Part shown: positions 30,798-39,322 of the stretch, piece after piece
How the letters are laid out: each line of letters starts with the position of its first letter
How positions within the stretch are numbered: the first letter of the stretch is position 1
Assembly: GCA_016184125.1 (NCBI GenBank)
Contig: JACPDG010000040.1
Location: 62,001 to 126,000, forward strand
DNA from: Candidatus Rokuibacteriota bacterium
Lineage (GTDB): Bacteria > Methylomirabilota > Methylomirabilia > Rokubacteriales > CSP1-6
DNA: 64,000 nt
Direction of reading: 5' to 3'
Notes under the pieces: model-generated
The model's database searches: none
Told to the model about the DNA's origin: nothing
What the model saw: only the letters and a program-made list of their open reading frames with translations
Translations under genes and position numbers: made by a program

Positions 30798-32804
30798 GTG
30801 TACCGTGAGATCTTCGTTCCCGTCGACAACTCGCAACATTCCCGCTGGGCCGTGGACCGGGCGATCCAGCTGTGCCGGCAGTTCCGTGGTCGGATCACCG
30901 CCAACCACGTCTACGCCGCACGACTGCACGACATCCGGTTCCGGCAGCTGGAGACCGGCCTGCCGGCGCAGTTCCAGACGCCGGAGGAGGTCAAGAAGCA
31001 GCGGAAGATCCACGACAAGCTCATCGAGAAGGGGCTGCAGCTCATCTCCGACAGCTTCCTCGACCAGGTCGCGAAGACGTGCGAGGCCGCAGGCGTCGCG
31101 ATCACCCGCCAGCTGCTCGAGGGGATCAACTACGAAGAGATCGTGAACGAGGTGAACCGCGGCGGCGGCCGGCTGCCGGGACTCATCGGGTTCGACCCGA
31201 ACCTCGCCGCCGGCTACGACGGCGGCGCGAAGGTGCGGAGCGACGTCCGGGTCGGCGAGAACGGCCGCCTCGTGGCCGAAGACGAGGACGCCGCGGCACG
31301 GCTGGTGGGCGCGACGGGACGCCGGTACGACCTGGTCGCGATGGGGGCGCACGGTCTCGGACGGCAGCCCTATTCCCAGCTCGGTGGCGTCGTCGCGCGG
31401 TCGCTCCGCGGCATCGAGAAGGACATGCTGATCGTCCGCGACGATCGCCCCTTCGAGGGCGGCCGATTCCTGGTCGCGGTGGACGGCTCGTCGTACAGCT
31501 ACAAGGCCATGCGGGTGGCGCTCGAGCTCGCCCGGGCATTCGGCGCGGTCCTGTACGTGTGCAGCGCGTTCGACGTCGAGTACCACCACGTGGTGTTCCA
31601 CAACATCAAGGACGTGCTCTCGTACCAGGCGTCGAAGGTCTTCAAGTTCGAGGAGCAGGAGGAGCTCCACAACAACATCATCGACAAGGGGCTCCTCAGG
31701 CTGTGCCAGGCGAACCTCAAGCGCGCCGAGGTCATGGCGCAGGAGTTCCCCGGGGTCCCCGTCAAGACGCAGATCCTCATCGGCAAGCCGTTCCAGGTGA
31801 TCCTCCAGTGGGCGGCCGAAATCGAGCCCTCGCTGCTCGTGATCGCGCGGCACGGCGCGCACCGGATCGAAGGCACCCAGCTGGGCTCGCAGGCCGAGAA
31901 CCTCGTGCGGCTGGCCTCGTGCAACACGCTGCTCATCGGAACCACCGGCATCCGGCCGGAGGACATCCCATGGATCGAGGAGGACGGTCAGGCCGGACTT
32001 CCCTGGGCGCCCGAGGCCGAGGTGCGGATCCTGCGGGTGCCTCCGTTCGCCCAGGGGATCGCGCGACGGGCGGTCGAGGAGTACGTACTCGAGCACGCCG
32101 GCGGCACGCCCACGACCGTGACCAGCAAGTGGCTCGACGAGGCGATCCGCAAGCTCTTGCCGACCCACATGCAGCTCATCATGGGGATCGGCACGGCGGA
32201 GGAAGTCGCCCTCGCCGAGGTGAAGGCGACCGAGCAGCTCAAGTCCACGAAGGTGATGGGACACGACGACGATCCCGAGCCGAGCCTTGCGGAGATCGAG
32301 GTGAAGTGCCCGGTCACGGGCGCCGTGAGCCGGCGGCCGCGGACCGCCGCCGATCCGATCGTCTGGACGGAGGAGGCATGGCAGCGGCTCGGGCTCGTGC
32401 CGCTGATCGCCCGGCCGCTGGCGCGCAGCACCGTCGAGCGCTTCGCCCGTACCCACGGGGTCTGTCGCGTGACGACCCGCGTGATGGACGACAACAAGCA
32501 GGCCATGATCGCGGCCGACGAGTTCGACGCCGAGACGATGATGGTCATGTTCACCGAGCTGCGTGCCAGGCAGATCCGGGCCGAGGCCGAAGGGCGCGAC
32601 GGGCTGTCGTCGGAGGGGCGAGAGAGGCTCTCGCCCGGGATGCGCGCGTTCATCGAGGAGGCGCAGGCGCAGGGCATCACCCGCTGTCCGATCCGGGACA
32701 TCGACGCGAAGATGGGGAAGTGCCCGGTGGACCTGAGCGGTATGACCCCCGAGGCCGCCAAGGAGGCGATGGCGCGGCTTCTGGAAGAGCGAGCCGCGGA
32801 GTGA
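30798..32804 (+). CDS. Tandem universal stress protein with two PCP_red-like segments
   Basis: 668 residues, far longer than a UspA protein (140-150). The first Usp domain starts IFVPVDNSQHSRWAVDRAIQ and carries an insertion before YDLVAMGAHGLGR; the second starts FLVAVDGSSYSYKAMRVALE and ends LLVIARHGAHRIEGTQLGS. After it come two PCP_red-like stretches: WAPEAEVRILRVPPFAQGIA near residue 401 and WTEEAWQRLGLVPLIARPLA near residue 521. The C-terminus has two CP motifs (RCPIRDID, KCPVDLSG). Usp domains bind nucleotides or signal stress; this combination is unfamiliar. The GTG start at 30798 has GGAGG 5 nt upstream. Confidence 0.8.
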   Translation: MYREIFVPVDNSQHSRWAVDRAIQLCRQFRGRITANHVYAARLHDIRFRQLETGLPAQFQTPEEVKKQRKIHDKLIEKGLQLISDSFLDQVAKTCEAAGVAITRQLLEGINYEEIVNEVNRGGGRLPGLIGFDPNLAAGYDGGAKVRSDVRVGENGRLVAEDEDAAARLVGATGRRYDLVAMGAHGLGRQPYSQLGGVVARSLRGIEKDMLIVRDDRPFEGGRFLVAVDGSSYSYKAMRVALELARAFGAVLYVCSAFDVEYHHVVFHNIKDVLSYQASKVFKFEEQEELHNNIIDKGLLRLCQANLKRAEVMAQEFPGVPVKTQILIGKPFQVILQWAAEIEPSLLVIARHGAHRIEGTQLGSQAENLVRLASCNTLLIGTTGIRPEDIPWIEEDGQAGLPWAPEAEVRILRVPPFAQGIARRAVEEYVLEHAGGTPTTVTSKWLDEAIRKLLPTHMQLIMGIGTAEEVALAEVKATEQLKSTKVMGHDDDPEPSLAEIEVKCPVTGAVSRRPRTAADPIVWTEEAWQRLGLVPLIARPLARSTVERFARTHGVCRVTTRVMDDNKQAMIAADEFDAETMMVMFTELRARQIRAEAEGRDGLSSEGRERLSPGMRAFIEEAQAQGITRCPIRDIDAKMGKCPVDLSGMTPEAAKEAMARLLEERAAE

Positions 32805-32819
32805 GGCCATGCCCACGTC

Positions 32820-32904
32820 GGAGCGGGAACCCGAGGGGCGGCCCGGGTTCCCCGGGCCGCCTCCGAGCGCGGGGGGCATGGGGGGCATCGATAGTCCCCC
32901 CATG
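32820..32904 (+). repeat. GB1 repeat, one unit, at the radical SAM start codon
   Basis: Sense-oriented. The stem is a perfect GCGGCCCGGG / CCCGGGCCGC, the linker is CTCCGAGCGC, and the head is ATG-G6-CATCGATAGT-C6-AT, whose last AT(G) is the start codon of the radical SAM gene. It fills the whole space from the stress-protein stop to that start. Confidence 0.92.
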
Positions 32905-34230
32905 AAGATGGTCCCGCACGTCGTCGCCTGGAACCTGACCCGGCGCTGCAACCTGGAGTGCGCCCACTGCTACATCTCCGCGGGGCCGACCGAACACGCC
33001 ACCGCGGAGCTCGACACGCCGACGTGCCTCGGGATCGTCGACCAGGTTCTCGCGGTGAACCCCGCCCCGATGCTGATCCTGTCTGGCGGCGAGCCGCTGC
33101 TCCGAGACGATCTCGCGGAGCTTGCACGCCACGCGTCGAAGCGCGGCGCGACGGTGGTCGTCGGCACGAACGGCGCGCTCCTCACCGACGAGCGGATCGA
33201 TGCCCTCCAGCAGGCCGGCGTGCGCGGGGTGGCGGTGAGCGTCGATTCGCTGCGCCCGTCGTACCACGACCGGTTCCGCCGCGGGACGGGAGCGCTCGTG
33301 GACACGCAGGCCGCGGTGGAGCGGTTGCGCGCGCACCGGCTCGACTTCATCGTCCAGACAACGGTCACGAAAGGCAATCGCGCGGAGCTCGAGCGGCTCG
33401 TGGAGTGGGCGGCCGGGGTGGGCGCGGTATCGTTCAACTGCTACTTCCTCGTGTCGACGGGTCGAGGCGCCTCGATCTCGGACCTGACTCCGGCCGGCTA
33501 CGAGGAGGTGCTCGCCGATCTCGCGCGCTGGCAGCGGCTCTACCGGGGCCGGATGCTCGTGCGCGCCAAGTGCGCCCCGCACTTCATGCGGCACGTCCAC
33601 CGGACCGACCCCGACTCCCCGATCCTCAACTACGAGACGCGGTGCCCGTGCGGGACGCAGTACTGCCGGCTCACGCCCGACGGCAAGGTCACGCCGTGTC
33701 CGTACCTCCCCGAGGTCGCCGGCGATCTGACGACGCAGAGCTTCGCGGACATCTGGCGGTCCTCGCCGTTGTTCGCGCGGCTCCGCGAGGGCGAGCTCGG
33801 CGGCGCCTGCGGGACGTGCGAGTACCGAAAGGTGTGCGGCGGGTGCCGCGCCCGCGCGTTCGCGCTGACCGGCGACGTGCTCGCGGCCGACCCGTCGTGC
33901 GTGTACGAGCCGTCGGGACAGGTCCCGCTGCTCGAGCCCGCGCGGGAGGTGACGTACGGCGCGGAGTTCACGCCGGTGCTCACGTGGAACGAGGCGGCGC
34001 GAGCACGGCTCGACCGGATTCCCTCGTTCGTGCGCGGCGTCGTCGTCAAGCGCGTCGAGGACTTCGCGCGGCGTCAGGGCCTTCGCGAGGTGACTCCCGA
34101 GCTGCTGACCGACGTCCGCAAGGCGATGCCCGTCGACTTCTCGAAGCGACTGCCGTTCTTCATGTCCGACAGTATGGGGGACCCCGACATAGCCCCCCAA
34201 CCCCCCCGACGTTCGACGGGCCCGGGATGA
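32902..34230 (+). CDS. Radical SAM/SPASM protein with C-terminal PCP_red-like domain
   Basis: 442 residues. Radical SAM cluster CNLECAHC at residues 16-23, ILSGGEPLLRDDL, and a SPASM/twitch region with CPCGTQYC and CGTCEYRKVCGGCRARAF for auxiliary clusters. It resembles the NirJ/AhbD/PqqE group, some members of which modify hemes. From about residue 361 it adds WNEAARARL, IPSFVRGVVVKRVEDFARRQ and VTPELLTDVRKAM, a PCP_red domain. The start at 32902 is the ATG at the end of a GB1 head hairpin, with no conventional ribosome site; an ATG at 32809 would add a repeat-coded N-terminus. The last 15 or so residues and the stop come from another GB1 copy. Confidence 0.85.
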   Translation: MKMVPHVVAWNLTRRCNLECAHCYISAGPTEHATAELDTPTCLGIVDQVLAVNPAPMLILSGGEPLLRDDLAELARHASKRGATVVVGTNGALLTDERIDALQQAGVRGVAVSVDSLRPSYHDRFRRGTGALVDTQAAVERLRAHRLDFIVQTTVTKGNRAELERLVEWAAGVGAVSFNCYFLVSTGRGASISDLTPAGYEEVLADLARWQRLYRGRMLVRAKCAPHFMRHVHRTDPDSPILNYETRCPCGTQYCRLTPDGKVTPCPYLPEVAGDLTTQSFADIWRSSPLFARLREGELGGACGTCEYRKVCGGCRARAFALTGDVLAADPSCVYEPSGQVPLLEPAREVTYGAEFTPVLTWNEAARARLDRIPSFVRGVVVKRVEDFARRQGLREVTPELLTDVRKAMPVDFSKRLPFFMSDSMGDPDIAPQPPRRSTGPG

Positions 34231-34264
34231 ACCCGGGCCCGTCTCAGCTCCGCGATTCGTTCAC
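34174..34264 (-). repeat. GB1 repeat, one unit, overlapping the end of the radical SAM gene
   Basis: Antisense to the genes. The head (ATGGGGGACCCCGACATAG...) lies in the coding frame; the stem GACGGGCCCGGG / CCCGGGCCCGTC is perfect and its loop ATGAA contains the TGA that stops the radical SAM protein. The tail ends with a reversed GTGAACGAATCG. Confidence 0.88.
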
Positions 34265-34337
34265 GCTTCGGTTGCAGGCGGTTGACACCATCGGTATCCT
34301 CCGCTTCGCCAGCGTGGATCCGATTCGCTCAGTGCCC

Positions 34338-34442
34338 GTGAACGGTGATCGAGGAGCGCCACGGCTTTGTCGGGTGCGTCCGCGCCCCCCCCGGGGCGCT
34401 CCGAGCGCCGGGGGAGGTGGGGGGCCCTTCGAGGCCCCCCAC
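34338..34442 (+). repeat. GB1 repeat, one unit, upstream of the CydA-like gene
   Basis: Sense unit starting GTGAACGGTGATCGAGG, with a GGAGCGCC / GGCGCTCC stem and head GTGGGGGGCC-CTTCGA-GGCCCCCCAC. The head ends 12 nt before the CydA-like ATG, in the place of a ribosome-binding site. Confidence 0.9.
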
Positions 34443-34453
34443 GTTCCTGGGAC

Positions 34454-36238
34454 ATGAAGAGGCACTGGCGTTTCGCACGGGCGTGGGCGGGCATCATGCT
34501 GCTCACTGCCGTGGCGCTGGCGGTGCTTCTCGGAGCACCCGTCGAGGCCCAGGACGCCGCCAAGGAACCCGCGTACCGCGCCTTCCCGCTGCTCGGCTCA
34601 CGCCTCGCCGTCTGGGTGATCGCGCAGCTGCATCTCGATTTCGCGGCCTTCATCCTCGGCGTGCCGATGTTCGCGGTCATCATCGAGATCATCGGGTGGA
34701 AGAACCGCGATGCGCGCTATGACTGGCTCGCCCACGAGTTCATCAAGCTCGTCTTCGCCGCGTTCTCGGCCACGGCGCTCTTCGGTGCCCTGCTGCTCTT
34801 CGTGTTCATCGGGTTCTACCCGAAGTTCTTCGCGTTCATGACGAACATCTTCCACACGACCTACTGGATCTACGCGCTGCTGTTCTTCGGCGAGACGTTC
34901 ACCATCTACCTCTACTACTACGGGTGGGACTGGCTGAGCGGTTCGCGGAAGTGGATCCACGTCACGCTCGGCGTCCTGGCGAACATCTTCGGGACCGCGA
35001 TCCTGTTCATCGCCGACGCCTGGCTCACGTTCATGACATCGCCGGCCGGCATCGCCGAGACGGGCGCGCTCAAGGGCAGCGTGTGGGCGGCGGTCGACAA
35101 CGCCACGTGGATGCCGATCAACGTCCATCGACTCATCGCCAACATCGTCTTCGGCGGGACGATCGCGGCCGCCTACGCGGCGTTCCGGTTCCTGGGCGCG
35201 AAGACGGACGAGGAGCGGGCGCGGTACGACTGGATGGGCTACGTCGGCAACTTCGTCGCGATCTCGGCCTTCATCGTGCTGCCGTTCGCGGGGTACTGGC
35301 TCGGGCGGGAGATCTACGCGTTCGACCAGACGATGGGCATCACCATGATGGGCGGCTTCATGTCGTGGCTCTGGATCATCCAGGCCACGCTGATCGGTGT
35401 GCTGTTCATCGGCTCGAATTACTACCTGTGGCTCGGGATGGAACGGATCCCCGGCTCGGAGCGTTACCGGAAGTACGTGCCGTACATGCTCATCATCCTG
35501 GCGGTGGGCTTCATGGTCTGGGCGACGCCGCGCAGTCTGATCGTGACGCTCGAGGAGGCGCGGGCGATGGGCGGCACCCACCACCCGATTCTCGGGATCT
35601 TCGGCGTCATGTCGGCGAAGAACACCGCCGTGAACCTGATGATCCTGACGACGTTCCTCTCCTATGTCCTGTACCGGCGCGCCAATCGGCTGTCCATCAA
35701 GCCGTGGGTGATGGCCGGCATGGCGGTGCAGTGGGGCGCGTTCTTCGTGGCCGCCGCGATCGTCCTCTTCTACGGCGTCTACGGCTACTTCGTGGAATCG
35801 ATCGTGCGGATCGGCTTCTCCGTCTACCAGGTCCTCGCGGTGCTGGGCGCGATCGCGCTCGTGATGACGATCGACATCCCGATGTTCCGCGGCGCCCGGT
35901 CGACCGGCGAGATCCGGTGGGGCACGATCGCCCCCCGCTCGCAGTACGTGCTCATCCTCCTCGCGGTCACCTTCACGTGGCTGATGGGGCTCATGGGCTT
36001 CGCGCGCTCGGGGATCCGACAGCACTGGCACGTCTACGGCGTGCTGCGAGACACGTCGGTCGACGCGGTCACGCCCGCGCTCGGCTACGCGGCGAACGTC
36101 ATCACCCTCGTCACCGCGGTGTTCCTGGCGCTGGTGATGTTCATCTTCTGGCTCGGCGGCCTCGCCGAGAAGGGCGGCACCGCACACGCGCCCGTACCCG
36201 CGCCCCACATCGCGGGCGGCAGCGGCGAGGCGCACTGA
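34454..36238 (+). CDS. CydA-like (bd-type) oxidase subunit I, atypical
   Basis: 594 residues. A signal-like first helix (AWAGIMLLTAVALAVLLG) then many helices. LHLDFAAFILGVPMFAVIIE carries a His in the place of the CydA N-terminal heme ligand, and NVHRLIANIVFGG and FMSWLWIIQATLIG follow. The GRQPW quinol-site signature of canonical CydA is absent; the matching region reads GYWLGREIYAFDQTMG. This fits the bd-like proteins of Nitrospira-type respiratory chains, often encoded with c-type cytochromes and without CydB. No cydB is seen, and three cytochrome c genes follow at once, so electron entry from or to cytochrome c is likely. Confidence 0.82.
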   Translation: MKRHWRFARAWAGIMLLTAVALAVLLGAPVEAQDAAKEPAYRAFPLLGSRLAVWVIAQLHLDFAAFILGVPMFAVIIEIIGWKNRDARYDWLAHEFIKLVFAAFSATALFGALLLFVFIGFYPKFFAFMTNIFHTTYWIYALLFFGETFTIYLYYYGWDWLSGSRKWIHVTLGVLANIFGTAILFIADAWLTFMTSPAGIAETGALKGSVWAAVDNATWMPINVHRLIANIVFGGTIAAAYAAFRFLGAKTDEERARYDWMGYVGNFVAISAFIVLPFAGYWLGREIYAFDQTMGITMMGGFMSWLWIIQATLIGVLFIGSNYYLWLGMERIPGSERYRKYVPYMLIILAVGFMVWATPRSLIVTLEEARAMGGTHHPILGIFGVMSAKNTAVNLMILTTFLSYVLYRRANRLSIKPWVMAGMAVQWGAFFVAAAIVLFYGVYGYFVESIVRIGFSVYQVLAVLGAIALVMTIDIPMFRGARSTGEIRWGTIAPRSQYVLILLAVTFTWLMGLMGFARSGIRQHWHVYGVLRDTSVDAVTPALGYAANVITLVTAVFLALVMFIFWLGGLAEKGGTAHAPVPAPHIAGGSGEAH

Positions 36239-36240
36239 CG

Positions 36241-37041
36241 ATGCCGGTCCCGGTGGCCGTCAAGGTCGGGGCCCTCGCGCTGGCCGCGATGGGCGCCTAC
36301 ACCTGGTTCGCCAACGCGATTCCGCAGATCGAGTCGAGGCCGCCGCAGGAGCTGTCGCTCGAGGGCAACGTGCCTCCCGCGCAGCTCGTCAGGGCCGGCG
36401 AGCAGATCTTCCGCACGAAGGGCGCGTGCGAGACGTGCCACAAGATCGGCGAGCGGGGAACGCGCGCGCCCGACCTGGGCGGCGTCGGCGGTCGTGCGGC
36501 CACCCGCAAGCCGGGCACGCCGGCCAAGCAGTATCTCCTCGAATCGCTCATCACTCCCGGCGCCTATCTCGTCGAGGGCTACCCGAACATCATGCCGCAG
36601 GTGGACAGGCCGCCGATCACGCTCAACCGCTCGGAGGTGTGGGCGATGGTGGCCTACCTCCAGTCGCTCGGCGGCACCGTCGACGTCACGCTCGAGGACA
36701 TTCCGCCGACGGTCGGCGCCGCGGCAGCCGGCGGCGCCGCGGCGCCTGCGGAGGTGAAGATTCCCGGGGACCCGAAGGCGGGTGAAGCCGTCTTCACGAC
36801 GAAGGGGGCCTGCGTCGCCTGCCATGCGGCCGGCAAGGTCGCCGGCGGGAAGGTCGGGCCGGATCTCTCGCAGATCGCCAAGATCCAGACGCCGGAGTAC
36901 ATCATGAAGAAGATCCTCGATCCGGCAGGGCTGGGCACGGTGTCCGGCTTCCCGCCAGGCGTGATGCCCAAGGATCTCGGTCAGCGGCTGACGGCGAAGG
37001 AGTACACGGACCTCGTCGCCTTCCTCCTCACGCTGAAATGA
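36241..37041 (+). CDS. Membrane-anchored diheme cytochrome c
   Basis: 266 residues. An uncleaved N-terminal helix (VKVGALALAAMGAYTWFAN), then two cytochrome c domains: CETCHK near residue 61, ending NIMPQVDRPP, and CVACHA near residue 190, ending PPGVMPKDLG (candidate Met ligands). An Ala/Gly linker (AAAAGGAAAPAE) separates them. Begins 2 nt after the CydA-like stop, so both proteins probably form one complex. Confidence 0.9.
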   Translation: MPVPVAVKVGALALAAMGAYTWFANAIPQIESRPPQELSLEGNVPPAQLVRAGEQIFRTKGACETCHKIGERGTRAPDLGGVGGRAATRKPGTPAKQYLLESLITPGAYLVEGYPNIMPQVDRPPITLNRSEVWAMVAYLQSLGGTVDVTLEDIPPTVGAAAAGGAAAPAEVKIPGDPKAGEAVFTTKGACVACHAAGKVAGGKVGPDLSQIAKIQTPEYIMKKILDPAGLGTVSGFPPGVMPKDLGQRLTAKEYTDLVAFLLTLK

Positions 37042-37048
37042 CGAGGCC

Positions 37049-37798
37049 ATGAGGTTCCTCCGGTCCCGGTTTCTCCAGGCGGTCATCGTCCTGGTCGTCG
37101 CCTTCTGCGTCTTCCGGTTCGGGATCCGCCCGCCGGCACCGTGGAGCGTCATCAAGCTCTACATGGCCGTCGTCGCGCTGGCGGTGCTCGTCCACATCTC
37201 GTCGGACTCCGACTCGTGGCGCGACTTCCTCCGTCCCATTCGCGACACGCTGACCAGGCCCGAGCGACGCTTCGTGCGCGCGGTGCTCGTCGTCCTCATC
37301 CCGGTGCTGCTCGGGTACTACGCCTACTCGGTCGCCGCGGCCAGGCCCGAGGCGCCGCCGCAGCTCCGCGCGATCCACCCCGCGCCGCCGCCGTCGCTCT
37401 CGTTTCGCGGCAAGGAGATGAACCTCCAGGGTCTCGAGAACCCGCTCCGCAAGGATCAGGCGAGCCTCGCCAGGCACGCCGCGGCCGGCGGCGCGATCTA
37501 CATCCAGAACTGCTTCTACTGTCACGGCGACAACCTCGACGGCAAGGGACACTTCGCGCCGGCCTTCAACCCCCCGCCGGCGAACTTCGAGGACCCGGGC
37601 ACGATCGCCCAGCTACCGGAGGCCTATCTCTTCTGGCGCATCGCGAAGGGTGGGCCCGGGTTGCCGAGGGAGTCCACGCCGTGGGATTCCGCGATGCCAG
37701 CCTGGGAAGACCGGCTGACGGAAGAGCAGATCTGGCAAGTCATCGTGTACGTCTACGAGGCGACCGGGCAGCGCCCCAGGCGCTGGCAGGAGCATTGA
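37049..37798 (+). CDS. Membrane-anchored monoheme cytochrome c
   Basis: 249 residues. Two N-terminal helices (FLQAVIVLVVAFCVFRFGI and FVRAVLVVLIPVLLGYYAY) flank a short loop; the periplasmic domain has one heme site CFYCHG near residue 156 and the Met ligand in DSAMPAWED. It overlaps the next gene by 1 nt (TGATG), part of the CydA-like operon. Confidence 0.88.
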   Translation: MRFLRSRFLQAVIVLVVAFCVFRFGIRPPAPWSVIKLYMAVVALAVLVHISSDSDSWRDFLRPIRDTLTRPERRFVRAVLVVLIPVLLGYYAYSVAAARPEAPPQLRAIHPAPPPSLSFRGKEMNLQGLENPLRKDQASLARHAAAGGAIYIQNCFYCHGDNLDGKGHFAPAFNPPPANFEDPGTIAQLPEAYLFWRIAKGGPGLPRESTPWDSAMPAWEDRLTEEQIWQVIVYVYEATGQRPRRWQEH

Positions 37799-39255
37799 TG
37801 CGCACCGCTCCCGCGATCGCGCTCGGCGTGCTCGTCGCCCTCGGGCTGCCGCCGGCCGCGGTCGGACAGCAGGGGGACGCGGCGGCCGGGAAGGGCGTCT
37901 ACGAGCGGAAGTGCGCGCTCTGCCACGGCGACCAGGGTGATGGCCAGGGGCCGGGCGCCGAGCGCCTGGTTCCGAGGCCGCGGGACTTCACGTCCGGCCT
38001 CTTCAAGGTCCGCACGTCCGCCAACCAGACCCCGAGCGATCGGGACCTGTTCGACGTGATCACCAACGGGATGCCCGGCACGTCGATGCCTGGCTGGTCG
38101 ACGCTCCCCGAGAAGGACCGCTGGAGCCTCGTCGCGTACGTCAAGACCTTCGCGCCGGAGCGGTTCAAGGAGCCGGCGAAGAAGCTCGAGCTCCCCAAGG
38201 AGGTCGGCTCGTCGGCGGACTCGATCGAGCGCGGCCGGGAGATGTTCGAGGCGATCGAGTGCAACAAGTGCCACGGCACCGAGGGGCGCGGGGACGGGCC
38301 GTCACGGCCGGAGCTGAAGGACGAGTGGGGGTTCCCGATCGCGCCGGCGAACCTCACGAGGCGGTGGACCTTCCGCGGCGGCAAGAGCCGCACCGACATC
38401 GCGACCCGGCTCGCCGCCGGCGTGCTCGGCACGCCGATGCCCGCGTTCCTCGACAGCGTCGAGAAACCCGAGGACATCTGGCACCTGACGAACTACATCG
38501 TCTCGCTCGGTCCGGAGGAGCCGCGGACCGTCTCGCTGGTGACCGTCGGCGCCGTGAGCGACGACATCCCGGTCGACCCGGACGCCGAGCTGTGGAAGAC
38601 GCAGCGGCCCCAGGACATCGTCCTTGCCGGGCAGGTGATCATCGAGCCCCGGAACTTCAACCTGGCCATCGACCTCGTCACGCTGCGCGCCGTCCACAAC
38701 GGGCGCGACATCGCGTTCCACCTGACGTGGGACGATCCGACGGAGTCGAAGGCGGAGCCGGACAAGAAGGTCTTCGCCGACGTGATCGCGCTGCAGTTCC
38801 CGCCCGGGTCCGCGCCGGGCGAGGCGCGGCCGTACTTCCTGATGGGCGACGCCAACGACCCCGTGTACCTGCTCCGGTGGGAGCAGGGCAAGGGCGCCGC
38901 CGAGGTGACGGCTCACGGGCCGGACACGCTGACGCCGATCGCGGGCTCCGAGGTGGCGGCGAAGGCGGTGTACAGCCATGGGCAGTATCGGCTCGTGCTC
39001 AAGCGCGCGCTGGTCGCGAAGGATACGGCGCGAGCGTCCTTCGCGCCCGGGGTCTTCACACCGGTCGCGTTCCAGGCGTGGGACGGGGGTGCGGGGGAGG
39101 CCGGCGCCAAGATGTCTTTGACCACGTGGTACCCTCTGACTCTGGAGGAGCCCCGGTCGAACCGCCGGTTCGTCGTGCCTCCCCTGGTGGCGGTGCTCAC
39201 GTTCGCCGCCATGGTGCTGATCATCCGCAGCGCAAATCGGCGGCATCACCTGTAG
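37798..39255 (+). CDS. Diheme cytochrome c fused to an ethylbenzene-dehydrogenase-type heme domain
   Basis: 485 residues. Signal peptide (PAIALGVLVALGLPPAAV), then two cytochrome c sites (CALCHG near residue 40, CNKCHG near residue 158). From about residue 260 comes an EB_dh-like domain (DAELWKTQRPQDIVLAGQVI, FHLTWDDPTES, FADVIALQFP, DPVYLLRW), which in ethylbenzene dehydrogenase gamma and nitrite oxidoreductase gamma subunits binds heme b through Met and Lys. A C-terminal helix (PLVAVLTFAAMVLIIRSA) anchors it in the membrane. The fusion suggests a small electron wire from c-heme to b-heme on the periplasmic side. Last gene of the CydA-like operon. Confidence 0.88.
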   Translation: MRTAPAIALGVLVALGLPPAAVGQQGDAAAGKGVYERKCALCHGDQGDGQGPGAERLVPRPRDFTSGLFKVRTSANQTPSDRDLFDVITNGMPGTSMPGWSTLPEKDRWSLVAYVKTFAPERFKEPAKKLELPKEVGSSADSIERGREMFEAIECNKCHGTEGRGDGPSRPELKDEWGFPIAPANLTRRWTFRGGKSRTDIATRLAAGVLGTPMPAFLDSVEKPEDIWHLTNYIVSLGPEEPRTVSLVTVGAVSDDIPVDPDAELWKTQRPQDIVLAGQVIIEPRNFNLAIDLVTLRAVHNGRDIAFHLTWDDPTESKAEPDKKVFADVIALQFPPGSAPGEARPYFLMGDANDPVYLLRWEQGKGAAEVTAHGPDTLTPIAGSEVAAKAVYSHGQYRLVLKRALVAKDTARASFAPGVFTPVAFQAWDGGAGEAGAKMSLTTWYPLTLEEPRSNRRFVVPPLVAVLTFAAMVLIIRSANRRHHL

Positions 39256-39322
39256 CCCCCGCGACACGCCGCGCGGCGTAGCCGATTCGATCCCAATGGC
39301 ATCCGAGGGAGGACGAGTAGTG

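Noticed and set aside
32809-32901. Upstream ATG at 32809 for the radical SAM gene
   Set aside because: It would add 31 repeat-coded residues; the homologous N-terminus begins at the ATG at 32902. It cannot be fully excluded because that start lacks a normal ribosome site.
29752-34230. PCP_red genes as part of a chlorophyll pathway
   Set aside because: No BchL/BchN/BchB nitrogenase-like subunits or other chlorophyll genes are present; only the small C-terminal domain is shared.
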